Assembly (NCBI GenBank): GCA_025357915.1
Contig: JANYLH010000053.1
Span: 1 to 39,255, forward strand
Direction of reading: 5' to 3'
Origin: Gammaproteobacteria bacterium
Lineage (GTDB): Bacteria; Pseudomonadota; Gammaproteobacteria; Steroidobacterales; Steroidobacteraceae
Length of the DNA stretch: 39,255 nt
The position numbers and the translations under genes were made by a program. Of this stretch, positions 7,806-17,808 are shown in pieces. The notes below the pieces were generated by a model. The model was not told where the DNA came from. It saw only the letters and a program-made list of their open reading frames with translations, and did not search any database. The first letter of the stretch is position 1. Each line of letters opens with the position of its first letter.

Positions 7806-10800
7806 CTAGGCGAGCGCGACCAGCAGGTCCTTGGCGTCCACCTGGCTCGAAACGCCCACCAGCACCTCGCTGACCACGCCGTCGGTCTCGGCACGCACGG
7901 CGGTCTGCATCTTCATGGATTCCAGCGTCACCACGACCTCGCCCCGCGCCAGCTTCTGCCCCACCACCACCGCGACCGTCGCCACGGTGCCCGGCATCGG
8001 CGCGCCGATATGCTTGGGATTGCCCGGCTCGATGCGCCGCTGCGGCGGACGGCTTGGCGTCGCGGTGCGGTCCACTACGCGGATTTCGCGCGGCTGGCCG
8101 TTGAGCTCGAAGAACACAGTGCGCGTTCCGTCCTCGTGCGGCTCGCTGCGCGTCACGTAGCGCACGATCAGGGTCTTGCCCGCTTCCAGGTCGATGCTGA
8201 CCTCCTGGCCAGCTTCGAGCCCATAGAAGAACGCCATGGTCGGCAGCTGCGCGACGTCGCCGAAGCGGCGGCGCCCGGCGTCGTACCCGGCGTAGACCTG
8301 CGGGTACATCAGCCACGAAGCGAACTGCCGGTCGCTGATTTCATGGCCGAGCTGCTGCTGCGCGGCCACGCGCAACGCGGCGAGGTCGGCCGGCGGCAGT
8401 ACTTCGCCAGGACGCTTGGTCAGCGGCGGCTTACCCTTGAGAATCTTCGCCTGCAGCGCGGCCGGAAAGCCCCCGTAGGGTTGCCCGAGCTCGCCGTGGA
8501 AGAACTGTTCCACCGATGAGGGGAACGCCACCGCGTTGTCCGGGTCGAGCACGTCCTTGCGGGTCAAGCCGCTGCTGACCATGAACATCGCCAGGTCACC
8601 GACCACCTTCGAACTGGGCGTCACCTTGATGATGTCGCCGAACATCTCGTTGACCTCGGCATAGGCCAGCGCAACCTCGGGCCAGCGCGTGTCGTCGATG
8701 CCCAGCGAGCGGGCCTGTTCGCGCAGGTTCGTGTACTGCCCGCCCGGCATGCCGTGGACGTAGACGTCGGAGGTGCCGGAGCGGATGTGGCTCTCGAAGG
8801 CCGCGTAGTAATTGCGCACCTGTTCCCAGTAGTGCGAGATCAGGCGCAGGTTTGCCGGATCGAGCTGCGGATCGCGTGCGGCGAAGCGCATCGCGGTGGC
8901 GATCGAGCCGAGGTTCGGCTGCGAGGTGAGCCCGCTCATGGCGTCCATGGCCGCATCGACGGCGTCGGCGCCGGCGGCGATCGCGGCAAACACGCTGGCT
9001 GAGCCGATGCCGCTGGTGTCGTGGGTATGAAAGTGCACCGGCAGTCCGATCTCTTCCTTCAGCGCCCTGACCAGCGTAGCGGCGGCCTGCGGCTGGCACA
9101 GTCCCGCCATGTCCTTGATGCCAATCACGTGCGTGCCTGCGGCCTTGAGCTCGCGCGCCAGCTTCAGGTAATAGTCGAGCGTGTACTTGCGCTCGTGCGG
9201 GCTGGAAAGGTTCCCGGTGTAGCACACCGCCGCCTCGCACAGCTTGCCCGACTCGAGCACCGCATCGATCGCCACGCGCATGTTGTCGACCCAGTTGAGC
9301 GAGTCGAAGATGCGGAACAGGTCGACACCGGCGAGCGCGGCCTGCTGCACGAAGTAACGCACGGTGTTGTCGGGATAGTTCGCATAGCCCACCGCGTTGG
9401 CCGAGCGCAGCAGCATCTGCAGCAGGAGGTTTGGCATCGCCTCACGCAGGCGCTCGAGCCGCTCCCAGGGATCTTCCTTCAGGAAGCGCAGCGCCACGTC
9501 GAAAGTGGCCCCGCCCCAGCATTCCACCGAAAACAGCTGCGGCAGGAGCTGCGCGTAGTAGGGCGCGATGCGCAGCATGTCGTAGCTGCGCAGACGCGTC
9601 GCCAGCAGCGATTGGTGCGCATCGCGCATGGTGGTGTCAGTGAGCAGCACGCGCTCCTGCTTCAGCATCCATTGGGCGAAGCGCGCCGGCCCCAGTTCGT
9701 CGAGCAGCTGCTTGCTGCCCGGCGGCGGCGGCGCCAGCGGGAGCCTCGGCAGGCGCGGCGTGACCACGTGCACCGGCGCCGCCCGGCCGTGCGCCTCAGG
9801 GTTGCCGTTGACGATGGTCTCGGCGAGGAAATTCAGCACGCGCGTCGCGCGGTCGCGCCGCTCCGAGGCGACCAACAGCTCCGGCGTCTCATCGATGAAG
9901 CGCGTGGTGTATTCGGCGTTGACGAAACGCGGATGCGTGATCACGTGGTCGAGGAAGCGCAGGTTGGTCACCACACCGCGGATGCGGAATTCCCACAGCG
10001 CCCGATGCATGCGGGCAATCGCCTCCTCTGGCGTCGGCGCCCACGTGGTGACCTTCACCAGCAGCGAATCGTAGGAACGCGTGATCACGGCGCCGGCATA
10101 AGCGGTGCCGGCGTCGAGCCGCACGCCGAAGCCGGCCGGGCTCCGGTAAGCGGTGAGTCGGCCATAGTCGGGCACGAAATTGTTTTCCGGGTCTTCCGTG
10201 GTTACCCGGCATTGCAGCGCGTGCGCATTGAGACGGATGTCCTCCTGCCGCGGTACGCCGCTGTCCGGCTCGCCGATGCGCGCGCCACCGGCAATGCGGA
10301 CCTGCGCCTTGACGATGTCGATCCCGGTGACCATCTCGGTCACCGTGTGTTCGACCTGGATGCGTGGATTGACCTCGATGAAATAGAAGTTGCCGCTGTC
10401 GGCGTCCTGCAGGAACTCGACCGTGCCGGCATTGCAGTAGTGCGCCGCGCGGCCGATCTTGAGAGCCGACGCGCACAGCCCGGCGCGCTGCGCCGCCGTC
10501 AGGAAGGCAGCCGGCGCGCGCTCTACCACCTTCTGGTTGCGGCGCTGCACCGTGCAATCGCGCTCATACAGATGCACCAGGTTGCCGTGGGTGTCGCCGA
10601 GCAGCTGCACCTCGATGTGGCGCGCGCGGCGCACCAGCTTCTCCAGATAGACCTCGTCGTTCCCGAAAGCCGCGCGGGCCTCGGCACGGGCCACCGGCAG
10701 AAGCTCGGCCAGCGCTGCCTCGCTGTCGATGACGCGCATGCCACGCCCGCCGCCGCCCCAGCTGGCCTTGAGCATCACGGGGTAGCCCACGGCCGCGGCG

Positions 10801-11252
10801 TGCCTGGCGCATTGCCTGAAGTCGGCGGGTAATGCCGGCGTCGCCGGCATCACCGGCACGCCGGCGGCGACCGCGAGTTCGCGCGCCGCCACCTTGTTGC
10901 CGAGGGTGCGCATGGTGGCGGGCGCCGGGCCGATGAACACGATGCCTGCGCGCGCGCAGCCTTCTGCAAACTCCGGGCTCTCGGCGAGAAACCCGTAACC
11001 CGGGTGGATGGCGTCGGCCCTGGCCCGCACCGCGACCGCAATGATCTCCTCGATATCAAGATAGGCCTGCAGCGCGCCCTTGCCTTCCCCGACCAGGTAA
11101 GCCTCATCGGCCTTGGTGCGATGGAGCGAGAAGCGGTCTTCCTGCGAAAAGACCGCAATCGTGGCCATGCCAAGTTCGTTGGCGGCACGCATGACGCGGA
11201 TGGCGATCTCGCCGCGGTTGGCAATGAGGATGCGACGCATGGGAGGGTTCAT
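7806..11252 (-). CDS. pyc: Pyruvate carboxylase, single-chain
   Basis: 1148 residues, full length for the alpha4 enzyme that converts pyruvate, bicarbonate and ATP to oxaloacetate. N-terminal biotin carboxylase (about 1-455) opens with 'RRILIANRGEIAIRVMRAA' and includes the glycine-rich ATP lid 'SWGGGGRGMR' and 'EVNPRIQVEHTVTE'. The carboxyltransferase domain starts near residue 540 ('DTTMRDAHQS') with 'GIKDMAGL', whose Lys is normally carboxylated. The C-terminal biotin carrier domain has 'ESMKMQT' near residue 1112; the Lys is biotinylated, with Ser replacing the more common Ala before MKM. A second in-frame ATG, four codons on, is also possible as start. The gene lies 23 bp downstream of gshA on the same strand and supplies oxaloacetate for anaplerosis and gluconeogenesis. 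Confidence 0.95.
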   Translation of the reverse strand: MNPPMRRILIANRGEIAIRVMRAANELGMATIAVFSQEDRFSLHRTKADEAYLVGEGKGALQAYLDIEEIIAVAVRARADAIHPGYGFLAESPEFAEGCARAGIVFIGPAPATMRTLGNKVAARELAVAAGVPVMPATPALPADFRQCARHAAAVGYPVMLKASWGGGGRGMRVIDSEAALAELLPVARAEARAAFGNDEVYLEKLVRRARHIEVQLLGDTHGNLVHLYERDCTVQRRNQKVVERAPAAFLTAAQRAGLCASALKIGRAAHYCNAGTVEFLQDADSGNFYFIEVNPRIQVEHTVTEMVTGIDIVKAQVRIAGGARIGEPDSGVPRQEDIRLNAHALQCRVTTEDPENNFVPDYGRLTAYRSPAGFGVRLDAGTAYAGAVITRSYDSLLVKVTTWAPTPEEAIARMHRALWEFRIRGVVTNLRFLDHVITHPRFVNAEYTTRFIDETPELLVASERRDRATRVLNFLAETIVNGNPEAHGRAAPVHVVTPRLPRLPLAPPPPGSKQLLDELGPARFAQWMLKQERVLLTDTTMRDAHQSLLATRLRSYDMLRIAPYYAQLLPQLFSVECWGGATFDVALRFLKEDPWERLERLREAMPNLLLQMLLRSANAVGYANYPDNTVRYFVQQAALAGVDLFRIFDSLNWVDNMRVAIDAVLESGKLCEAAVCYTGNLSSPHERKYTLDYYLKLARELKAAGTHVIGIKDMAGLCQPQAAATLVRALKEEIGLPVHFHTHDTSGIGSASVFAAIAAGADAVDAAMDAMSGLTSQPNLGSIATAMRFAARDPQLDPANLRLISHYWEQVRNYYAAFESHIRSGTSDVYVHGMPGGQYTNLREQARSLGIDDTRWPEVALAYAEVNEMFGDIIKVTPSSKVVGDLAMFMVSSGLTRKDVLDPDNAVAFPSSVEQFFHGELGQPYGGFPAALQAKILKGKPPLTKRPGEVLPPADLAALRVAAQQQLGHEISDRQFASWLMYPQVYAGYDAGRRRFGDVAQLPTMAFFYGLEAGQEVSIDLEAGKTLIVRYVTRSEPHEDGTRTVFFELNGQPREIRVVDRTATPSRPPQRRIEPGNPKHIGAPMPGTVATVAVVVGQKLARGEVVVTLESMKMQTAVRAETDGVVSEVLVGVSSQVDAKDLLVALA

Positions 11253-11275
11253 GGCGAAGTGGATGGCCGGATCAG

Positions 11276-12874
11276 CTATGCAAGATCGGGGCCCAGCATG
11301 CGGGCCAGGTATTCCGCGAAGCTGCCGCGCTCGGTGCGTTCGACGACGGCCTGCTCCTGGAGCGAGGCGGCCGCCTCCGCGGCGAACGTAGCCAGCACCG
11401 AGGCATCATGCCCCTTGGCGTCAAGCAGGCGCGCGCGGTGCTGCCCCGATAGGGTGCGGGTGTACTCGGCGAAGCCAACTGTGCTGCGCCGCAGTTCACG
11501 CAGGTGTCGGGCGGAGGGGGTCAATTCGGCATCGCGCAGTTTCTCCGTCTGCCGGTCGAGCGTGCGGCGGTAACGGCGTGTCGGATCGCCGGCGTCGAGC
11601 AGTTCGCACACGCCCTCGAGTTGCTCCAGCAGCTCCGCCGCCCAGTCCTGCAGCGGGAGCGCGCGTCCGGAGCGCTGCAGCTGCAATCCGGGTTCGCGCC
11701 CGCGGCGCGCGACCAGCAGATGGTTGTGGTCGAGCTGTTCCTGTTCGGTGGCACTGATCGGATCGCTCTCGCGCAGCAGGCACAGCGCCAGGAAAGCCTC
11801 CATGAAATGCATCTCGTCGGTGCACACGCCGGTCGGCTCGAAGATACAGATGTCGAGGGCGCGCACTTCCACGTATTCGACGCCGCCGCGCGCCAGCGCG
11901 CGAGCGGTGCTCTCGAGCGCGCGCGGCGCACGCTTCGGGCGGATATTGCTGTAGTACTCGTTTTCGATCTGCAGGATATTGGCGTTCAGCTGCCGGTACT
12001 CGCCGTCCACGCACACGCCCAGCGCCGCGAACGGCGGATGCAGCGTGTGGGTCGCGCGCTGCAGGTCGCGCAGGTACTCACCGAGCGAATTGACCGAGAC
12101 ATTGACGGCGGTCTGGTTGCGGTTCCGATAGCCCAGATCGCTCATGCGCAGCGAGGTCGCGTGCGGCAGATGCAGTGTCCCGGGGCCGAGCGGCAGCAAC
12201 TCGGGGTCGTGCGGCTCGGGTACGAAACTCGCGCACAGGGCCGGCGAGACTCCGAACAGGTACAAGGCCAGCCAGCCGTGACGCCGGTAGTTGCGCACCA
12301 GGTCGAAATAACGCGCCGAGATGAAATCGGCGCCCTGATCGTGGGTCGCCAGCACTTCGGCCCACAGCGGCCAGAATTTCTCCGGGAAGGAAAAATTGAA
12401 GTGCGCGCCGGCGATGGCCTGCATCAACCCGCCATAACGGGTCTGGAGGCCCCGGCGGTACACCTCTTTGAAGTGGCCGCGGTGCGAACGCCCGTAGCGG
12501 GCGATCGGCACTTCCGGCTCGCCGGCGATTTCGCCGGGCATGGACCCAGCCCACAGCAACTCATCCTCGAGGTGCAGCGCTACAAAATGGTGCAGGTCGC
12601 CCAGGTACTGGGCCAGCGCGGCGTTGTCGGTAAAGGTCGGCGTTACCAGTTCGAGGAGCGATTCGGAATAGTCGGTGGTGATGTGGGGATTGCACAGCGC
12701 ACTCCCCAGCGGCACCGGGTGCGCCCGCGCCGATACTCGCCCGGCTGGCGTCACTCGCAGACCCTCCCGCTCGAGCCCACGGCGGCCGCCGGCGAGCGCG
12801 GCCCCGTGCTCGCGCGTGTTGACGAGCGCCGCCAGGCGTCGCTCAAAAACGCGGTCTACCGCCGCACGCACCAT
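11276..12874 (-). CDS. gshA: Glutamate-cysteine ligase
   Basis: 532 residues from the ATG at 12874, which follows AGAGG by seven bases; the upstream extension of the frame has no such signal. It belongs to the proteobacterial GshA family (E. coli 518 residues), which makes gamma-glutamylcysteine, the first step to glutathione, from Glu, Cys and ATP. Visible family segments are 'GLEREGLRV' near the start, 'SESLLELVTP', 'AGAHFNFSFP', 'SLRMSDLGYRN' and 'GVEYVEVRALDI'. No gshB is in the window. It is divergent from the thiolase operon with about 104 bp between start codons, and lies upstream of pyc on the same strand. Confidence 0.93.
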   Translation of the reverse strand: MVRAAVDRVFERRLAALVNTREHGAALAGGRRGLEREGLRVTPAGRVSARAHPVPLGSALCNPHITTDYSESLLELVTPTFTDNAALAQYLGDLHHFVALHLEDELLWAGSMPGEIAGEPEVPIARYGRSHRGHFKEVYRRGLQTRYGGLMQAIAGAHFNFSFPEKFWPLWAEVLATHDQGADFISARYFDLVRNYRRHGWLALYLFGVSPALCASFVPEPHDPELLPLGPGTLHLPHATSLRMSDLGYRNRNQTAVNVSVNSLGEYLRDLQRATHTLHPPFAALGVCVDGEYRQLNANILQIENEYYSNIRPKRAPRALESTARALARGGVEYVEVRALDICIFEPTGVCTDEMHFMEAFLALCLLRESDPISATEQEQLDHNHLLVARRGREPGLQLQRSGRALPLQDWAAELLEQLEGVCELLDAGDPTRRYRRTLDRQTEKLRDAELTPSARHLRELRRSTVGFAEYTRTLSGQHRARLLDAKGHDASVLATFAAEAAASLQEQAVVERTERGSFAEYLARMLGPDLA

Positions 12875-12978
12875 CCCCTGACCTCTTGAGTTACCCCGGC
12901 CGTGCACTGGTGGCCGCAAGCTGGCATTCTACGCGACCAGCACCGCTCCCGGCGGCGCCCTCAATCCCGGAGGCCACC

Positions 12979-14271
12979 ATGCTGACCCTTGCAGCTCCCA
13001 GGCGCGTCGCCATCGTCGGCGGCAGCCGCATTCCCTTCGCGCGCTCCCATGGCGCCTATGCCGGCCAGGGCAACCAGGACCTGCTGACCGCCACGCTCCG
13101 GTCCCTGGTGGAGCGCTACCGGCTGCAGGGCCAGCGGCTGGGCGACGTGATCGGCGGCGCGGTCATCAAGCACTCCAGGGACTTCAACCTGGTGCGCGAA
13201 TCGCTCATGTCCACCGAGCTCGACCCGCAGACCCCGGGACTCGATATCCAGCGCGCCTGCGGCACTGGCCTCGAGGCGGCGATCCTGGTCGCCAACAAGA
13301 TCGCACTCGGCCAGATCGACGCCGGCATCGCCTGCGGCGTCGACACGGTCAGTGACCCGCCGGTGGTGTTTCCGAACTCGTTCCGCGAGCTGCTGATGAA
13401 GAGCTACCGCGGCCGCAGCTTCGGCCAGCGCCTGGCGCCGTGGCTGAAACTCCGGCCCCGCGATCTCAAGCCGATCCTGCCGGCGGTCATCGAGCCGCGC
13501 ACCGGACTGTCGATGGGGCAAAGTTGCGAGCTGATGGCGCGCACCTGGAATGTCACGCGTGCCGACCAGGATCGCGTCGCCTGCGACAGCCACCTCAGGG
13601 CCGCGGCAGCCTGGAAAGCCGGCTTCTACGACGACCTGGTGGTGCCGCACGCGGGACTGCAGCGCGACAACAACGTGCGTGCCGACACCACGGTCGAGAA
13701 GCTGGGCACCTTGCGCCCCGTGTTCGACACCACCGGCAAGGGCACGCTGACCGCCGGCAACAGCACGCCACTCACCGACGGCGCCGCCGCGGTGCTGCTG
13801 GCGTCCGACGAGTGGGCCCACGCGCACGGGCTCCCGGTGCTGGCGTACCTGCGCGCGGGCAAGAGCTGGGCGGTCGACTTCGCCAGCGGCCAGGAAGGCC
13901 TGCTGATGGCGCCCGCCTACGCCGTCGCCGCGATGCTCGCTGACACGCAGCTTGCGCTGCAGGATTTTGATTACTACGAACTGCACGAAGCCTTCGCGGC
14001 GCAGATGCTGTGCACGCTCAAGGCCTGGGAATCGCCCGAATTCTGCCGCGATCGACTGGCCCGCAGTGCCCCGCTCGGCGCGATCGCCCCGGGGAAGATC
14101 AACGTCAAGGGCGGCAGCGTCGCCCTCGGCCACCCCTTCGCGGCCACCGGTGGACGCATTCTTGGCGCGCTCGCCAAGCTGCTGGCCGGCGACGCACAGG
14201 CCCGGCGCGGGCTGATATCCGTGTGTACGGCCGGCGGCATGGGCGTTACCGCCATCGTGGAGCGTGCCTGA
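12979..14271 (+). CDS. fadI: Acetyl-CoA C-acyltransferase (FadI-type thiolase)
   Basis: 430 residues from the ATG at 12979, which has a GGAGG five bases upstream. Thiolases cleave 3-ketoacyl-CoA with CoA (beta-oxidation) or run in reverse. The acyl-accepting Cys is in '[11 protein letters not shown]', the His in '[12 protein letters not shown]' and the second Cys in 'SVCTAGGMG'; '[11 protein letters not shown]' is the usual NEAF-like motif. Length and the '[20 protein letters not shown]' stretch fit the FadI/trifunctional-beta type; the symbol is by resemblance only and no fadJ partner is adjacent. It is the first gene of a tight operon and its stop overlaps the next start (TGATG). Confidence 0.85.
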   Translation: MLTLAAPRRVAIVGGSRIPFARSHGAYAGQGNQDLLTATLRSLVERYRLQGQRLGDVIGGAVIKHSRDFNLVRESLMSTELDPQTPGLDIQRACGTGLEAAILVANKIALGQIDAGIACGVDTVSDPPVVFPNSFRELLMKSYRGRSFGQRLAPWLKLRPRDLKPILPAVIEPRTGLSMGQSCELMARTWNVTRADQDRVACDSHLRAAAAWKAGFYDDLVVPHAGLQRDNNVRADTTVEKLGTLRPVFDTTGKGTLTAGNSTPLTDGAAAVLLASDEWAHAHGLPVLAYLRAGKSWAVDFASGQEGLLMAPAYAVAAMLADTQLALQDFDYYELHEAFAAQMLCTLKAWESPEFCRDRLARSAPLGAIAPGKINVKGGSVALGHPFAATGGRILGALAKLLAGDAQARRGLISVCTAGGMGVTAIVERA

Positions 14272-14660
14272 TGCCGCGACAGAATTTCGCCACCGGCTCG
14301 CCCTGGGAACCGATCGTCGGCTATTCGCGCGCGGTGCGCGTGGGCGACTACGTGCACGTCTCGGGCACCACGGCGCTCGGGCCCGACGGCAAGCTCGTCG
14401 GCATCAACGATATCGGCGCACAGACCGTGCAGACGCTGAAGAACATCGAAGCCGCGCTGGTGCGCGCGGGCGCCACGCTCGCGCAGGTGGTGCGCACGCG
14501 CATTTACGTGGTCAACATCGCCGACTGGGAACCGGTCGGCCGCGCCCACGGCGCGCTATTTGGCGAAATCCGTCCCGCGACCACCATGGTGGAAGTGAGC
14601 CGGCTGATCGCGCCGGAAATGCTGGTCGAGATCGAAGCCGACGCCTGGATCGGCAGTTAG
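14271..14660 (+). CDS. Rid-family protein lacking the RidA catalytic arginine
   Basis: 129 residues, the usual length for the YjgF/YER057c/UK114 family. The trimer-forming fold is recognisable: '[21 protein letters not shown]', '[30 protein letters not shown]', and '[24 protein letters not shown]' at the end. In E. coli RidA the last block reads P-A-R-S, and that Arg (105) is needed for 2-aminoacrylate/enamine deamination; here it is Thr. This is therefore probably a non-deaminase Rid subgroup member, often found with catabolic enzymes as here. The start ATG overlaps the thiolase stop, so translation is coupled. Confidence 0.88.
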   Translation: MPRQNFATGSPWEPIVGYSRAVRVGDYVHVSGTTALGPDGKLVGINDIGAQTVQTLKNIEAALVRAGATLAQVVRTRIYVVNIADWEPVGRAHGALFGEIRPATTMVEVSRLIAPEMLVEIEADAWIGS

Positions 14661-14672
14661 CACGAGCTGCCG

Positions 14673-15344
14673 ATGAGTGCGGGACGCTGGGAAACGCTGA
14701 TGGCGCGCGATGGACACGAGTTCACAGCCTACCTCGCACGCGCGGCCGGCACGCCGCGCGGCGCGGTCGTGGTGCTGCAGGAGATCTTTGGCGTCAACGC
14801 GCACATCCGCGCGGTAACCGAGCAGTACGCCGCGGCCGGGTTCCTCGCCATCGCGCCGGCGCTGTTCGACCGCATCGGCCGCAACATCGAGCTGGGCTAC
14901 GCGCCAAAAGACCTGGAACAGGGCACCGGCTACCGGCTGCAGGTCGACGAAGCCAAGGCGTTGCTCGACATCGGCGCGGCGCTCAATGTCGTGCGCCATG
15001 CCGGCCGCGTCGCGCTGGTCGGCTACTGCTGGGGCGGGCAGCTCACCTGGGTGGGTGCGGGCGCACTGCCGGTGCAGGCGGCGATCGGCTATTACACCAG
15101 CCGGATCTGGGAAAAGCTTGAGCGGGTACCCAGCTGCCCGATCATGCTGCACTATGGCGAACGCGACCAGAACATTCCGCGCGAACGCGTGGAGCAGGTG
15201 CGCGCCATCTGTCCGCAGGCGCAGATCTATTTTTATGCCGCGGATCATGGCTTCAACTGCGACGCGCGCGCCAGCTACGACGCGCCGAGCGCCGCGCTCG
15301 CCTGGGAGCGTACCCAGGAATTTCTCAAGCAGCACATAGGTTAG
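14673..15344 (+). CDS. Dienelactone hydrolase family protein
   Basis: 223 residues, alpha/beta-hydrolase fold. 'QEIFGVNAHIR' carries the Glu that orients the nucleophile, 'VGYCWGGQLT' has the nucleophilic Cys in the G-x-C-x-G elbow, 'YGERDQNIP' holds the Asp and 'ADHGFN' the His, so the Cys-Asp-His triad of carboxymethylenebutenolidase (ClcD) is complete. The natural substrate of most chromosomal members is unknown; the neighbourhood does not contain ring-cleavage genes, so true dienelactone hydrolysis is not implied. It is 12 bp after the Rid gene and 7 bp before the aldehyde dehydrogenase gene. Confidence 0.88.
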   Translation: MSAGRWETLMARDGHEFTAYLARAAGTPRGAVVVLQEIFGVNAHIRAVTEQYAAAGFLAIAPALFDRIGRNIELGYAPKDLEQGTGYRLQVDEAKALLDIGAALNVVRHAGRVALVGYCWGGQLTWVGAGALPVQAAIGYYTSRIWEKLERVPSCPIMLHYGERDQNIPRERVEQVRAICPQAQIYFYAADHGFNCDARASYDAPSAALAWERTQEFLKQHIG

Positions 15345-15351
15345 AGCGATC

Positions 15352-16812
15352 ATGCAACTGAGCGACCCGAAACTCCTGCGCAGCCAGTGCTACGTCAACG
15401 GCCAGTGGCTGGAGGCGGCCGACGGCCGCACCACGCCGGTCAGGAATCCTGCAACCGGTGCGCAACTGGGCACCGTGCCGCAGCTCGATGCGGCGGCCAC
15501 GCGCCGCGCGATCGACGCCGCGGCGGACGCGTTTCCGGGCTGGGCGGCGCAGACCGCCAAGCAACGTGCGGTGATCCTGCGCCGCTGGTTCGATCTGATG
15601 ATGGCGCACCAGAACGACCTGGCGCAGCTGATGACCGCGGAACAGGGGAAACCGCTGGCCGAGGCGGCCGGCGAGATCGCCTACGCGGCTTCCTTCGTCG
15701 AGTGGTTCGCCGAGGAAGCACGCCGCGTCTATGGCGAGATCATTCCGGGCCACCAGGCCGACAAGCGCATATTCGTACTACGCCAGCCGGTCGGCGTGGT
15801 CGCGGCCATCACGCCGTGGAATTTCCCGGCGGCGATGATTACCCGCAAGGCGGCGCCCGCGCTGGCGGCCGGCTGCACCTTCATCGTCAAGCCCGCCGGC
15901 CAGACGCCGCTGTCGGCGCTGGCGATGGCCGAACTTGCCGCGCGTGCCGGGGTGCCGCCAGGCGTGTTCAACGTGATCACCGGGAGCGCGCGCGAGATCG
16001 GCGCCGAACTCACCAGCAACCCCCTGGTGCGCAAGCTCACGTTTACGGGATCCACTGAAGTAGGCCGCGTGCTGATGGCGCAGAGCGCGCCGACCCTGAA
16101 GAAGCTGTCGATGGAGCTGGGCGGCAACGCGCCGTTCATCGTGTTCGCCGACGCCGATCTCGACGCCGCCGTGCAGGGTGCGCTCGCCAGCAAATACCGC
16201 AACACCGGGCAGACCTGCGTGTGCGCCAACCGGCTGCTGGTGCAGGATGAGGTCTACGACGAGTTCGCTGCGCGGCTCCACAAGGCCGTCAGCGCGCTGA
16301 AAGTCGGCGACGGGCTCAAGGGCCCGACCGACCTCGGGCCGCTGATCGACGCCGCCGCGCTCGCCAAGGTGCAGGAGCACATCGCCGACGCGCGGGCCAA
16401 AGGCGGCAAGGTCACGCTCGGCGGCAAGCCGCATGCGCTCGGCGGCACCTTCTATGAGCCGACCATCGTCACCGAGGCCACCACCGCCATGCAGTTTGCA
16501 CGCGAGGAGACCTTCGGCCCGGTCGCGCCGCTGTTCCGCTTCCGCACCGAGGCCGAGGCGATGCACATGGCCAACGACACCGAGTTCGGTCTCGCCTCCT
16601 ACCTGTACACGCGCGATCTGGCGCGCGCCTGGCGCTGCGCCGAGGCGCTCGAATACGGCATCGTCGGCCTCAACACCGGACTGATCTCGACGGAAGTCGC
16701 GCCCTTCGGCGGCATCAAGCAGTCCGGCTTCGGCCGCGAAGGTTCACACCACGGCATCCTCGACTACACGGAGCTGAAATACCTGTGCATCGCCGGCATC
16801 ACCCCAATCTAG
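15352..16812 (+). CDS. gabD: Succinate-semialdehyde dehydrogenase, NAD(P)-dependent
   Basis: 486 residues, close to E. coli GabD (482). An aldehyde dehydrogenase superfamily enzyme: 'TPWNFPAAMITRKAAPALAAGC' and 'FTGSTEVGR' bind the cofactor, 'MELGGNAPFIV' has the general-base Glu, and 'GQTCVCANR' has the catalytic Cys, with the second Cys that is characteristic of GabD redox control. The C-terminal 'PFGGIKQSGFGREGS' also fits. It oxidises succinate semialdehyde to succinate, feeding the TCA cycle from GABA or related compounds. No GABA transaminase is adjacent, so the source of the semialdehyde is open. Confidence 0.9.
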   Translation: MQLSDPKLLRSQCYVNGQWLEAADGRTTPVRNPATGAQLGTVPQLDAAATRRAIDAAADAFPGWAAQTAKQRAVILRRWFDLMMAHQNDLAQLMTAEQGKPLAEAAGEIAYAASFVEWFAEEARRVYGEIIPGHQADKRIFVLRQPVGVVAAITPWNFPAAMITRKAAPALAAGCTFIVKPAGQTPLSALAMAELAARAGVPPGVFNVITGSAREIGAELTSNPLVRKLTFTGSTEVGRVLMAQSAPTLKKLSMELGGNAPFIVFADADLDAAVQGALASKYRNTGQTCVCANRLLVQDEVYDEFAARLHKAVSALKVGDGLKGPTDLGPLIDAAALAKVQEHIADARAKGGKVTLGGKPHALGGTFYEPTIVTEATTAMQFAREETFGPVAPLFRFRTEAEAMHMANDTEFGLASYLYTRDLARAWRCAEALEYGIVGLNTGLISTEVAPFGGIKQSGFGREGSHHGILDYTELKYLCIAGITPI

Positions 16813-16834
16813 GCGCGCGCGAGCGCGCACCATC

Positions 16835-17806
16835 ATGCTCGGCGTCCTGACCGTCAACACCGGCACGCCCGACGCGCCGCGCGCGCGCGAGGTGAGCCGC
16901 TTTCTCAGCCGCTTCCTGGCCGATCCGCGCGTGGTCGAGATTCCGCGGCTGCTGTGGCTGCCGCTGCTGCGCGGCGTGATCCTGCCGCTGCGCTCGCCGC
17001 GCAGCGCGCGCAACTATCGCCGCGTGTGGATGGACGGCGGCTCGCCGCTCGCGGTCTATTCGCAGCGGCTCCGCCACGCGCTGGAACTCGAGCTCGAGGC
17101 GCAGTTGCCCGGCGGCGTCGCCATCGAGAGCGCCTTTCTCTATTCCGACCCGCTGGTGCCGGCCGCGCTGCACAAGCTGCGCGCCGCCGGGGCGCAGCGC
17201 ATCGTCGTGCTGCCGCTGTTCCCGCAGGCCAGCGGCACCACCACGGGTCCGGTGTACGACCAGGTGGCCGCAGTCATGCGCAGGTGGCGCGCGCTGCCGG
17301 ACCTGCACCTGATCGCCGACTATCACGCTGATCCGGGCTTCATCTCCGCGCTCGCCAACAGCGTGCGCGAGCACTGGAACCAGCACGGGCGCACCGCCCA
17401 CCTGCTGATGTCCTTTCACGGCCTGCCGCAGCGCTGCGTGCAGCGCGGCGACGCCTACGAGAACCAGTGCCGGGCGACGGCCGCGCTGCTGGCGGCCGCA
17501 CTGGATCTGGCAGCGGCGGACTGGTCGCTCAGCTTTCAATCACGCTTCGGCGCCGAGCGTTGGCTCGGTCCCGCAACCGACCGTGTGCTGGCCGAGCTGC
17601 CGGGAAAGGGCGCGCGCTCGCTGACGGTGATGTGCCCGGGCTTCGCGGTCGACTGCCTGGAGACGCTCGAGGAAATCGCCATCGGCGGTCGCGAGATCTA
17701 CCTGCACGCCGGCGGCACGCAATTCCAGTACGTGAGCGCGCTCAACGACCGTGGCGATCACGCGCAGGCGCTGGCGCGGCTGGTCCTGGCGAACGCGGGC
17801 GGCTAG
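16835..17806 (+). CDS. hemH: Ferrochelatase
   Basis: 323 residues, matching E. coli HemH (320) along its length: 'LTVNTGTPDAP', 'RLLWLPLLRGVILPLRSPR', 'VWMDGGSPLAVYS'. The metal-inserting His is in 'MSFHGLPQRC' and the conserved Glu in 'FAVDCLETLEEI'. It inserts Fe2+ into protoporphyrin IX, the last step of heme synthesis, at the inner face of the membrane. It sits in a catabolic operon, 22 bp after gabD; no other heme genes are nearby. The following VOC-family gene begins 2 bp after the stop. Confidence 0.95.
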   Translation: MLGVLTVNTGTPDAPRAREVSRFLSRFLADPRVVEIPRLLWLPLLRGVILPLRSPRSARNYRRVWMDGGSPLAVYSQRLRHALELELEAQLPGGVAIESAFLYSDPLVPAALHKLRAAGAQRIVVLPLFPQASGTTTGPVYDQVAAVMRRWRALPDLHLIADYHADPGFISALANSVREHWNQHGRTAHLLMSFHGLPQRCVQRGDAYENQCRATAALLAAALDLAAADWSLSFQSRFGAERWLGPATDRVLAELPGKGARSLTVMCPGFAVDCLETLEEIAIGGREIYLHAGGTQFQYVSALNDRGDHAQALARLVLANAGG

Positions 17807-17808
17807 GC

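Noticed and set aside
9021-10832. 603-residue plus-strand reading frame
   Set aside because: Antisense shadow of pyruvate carboxylase.
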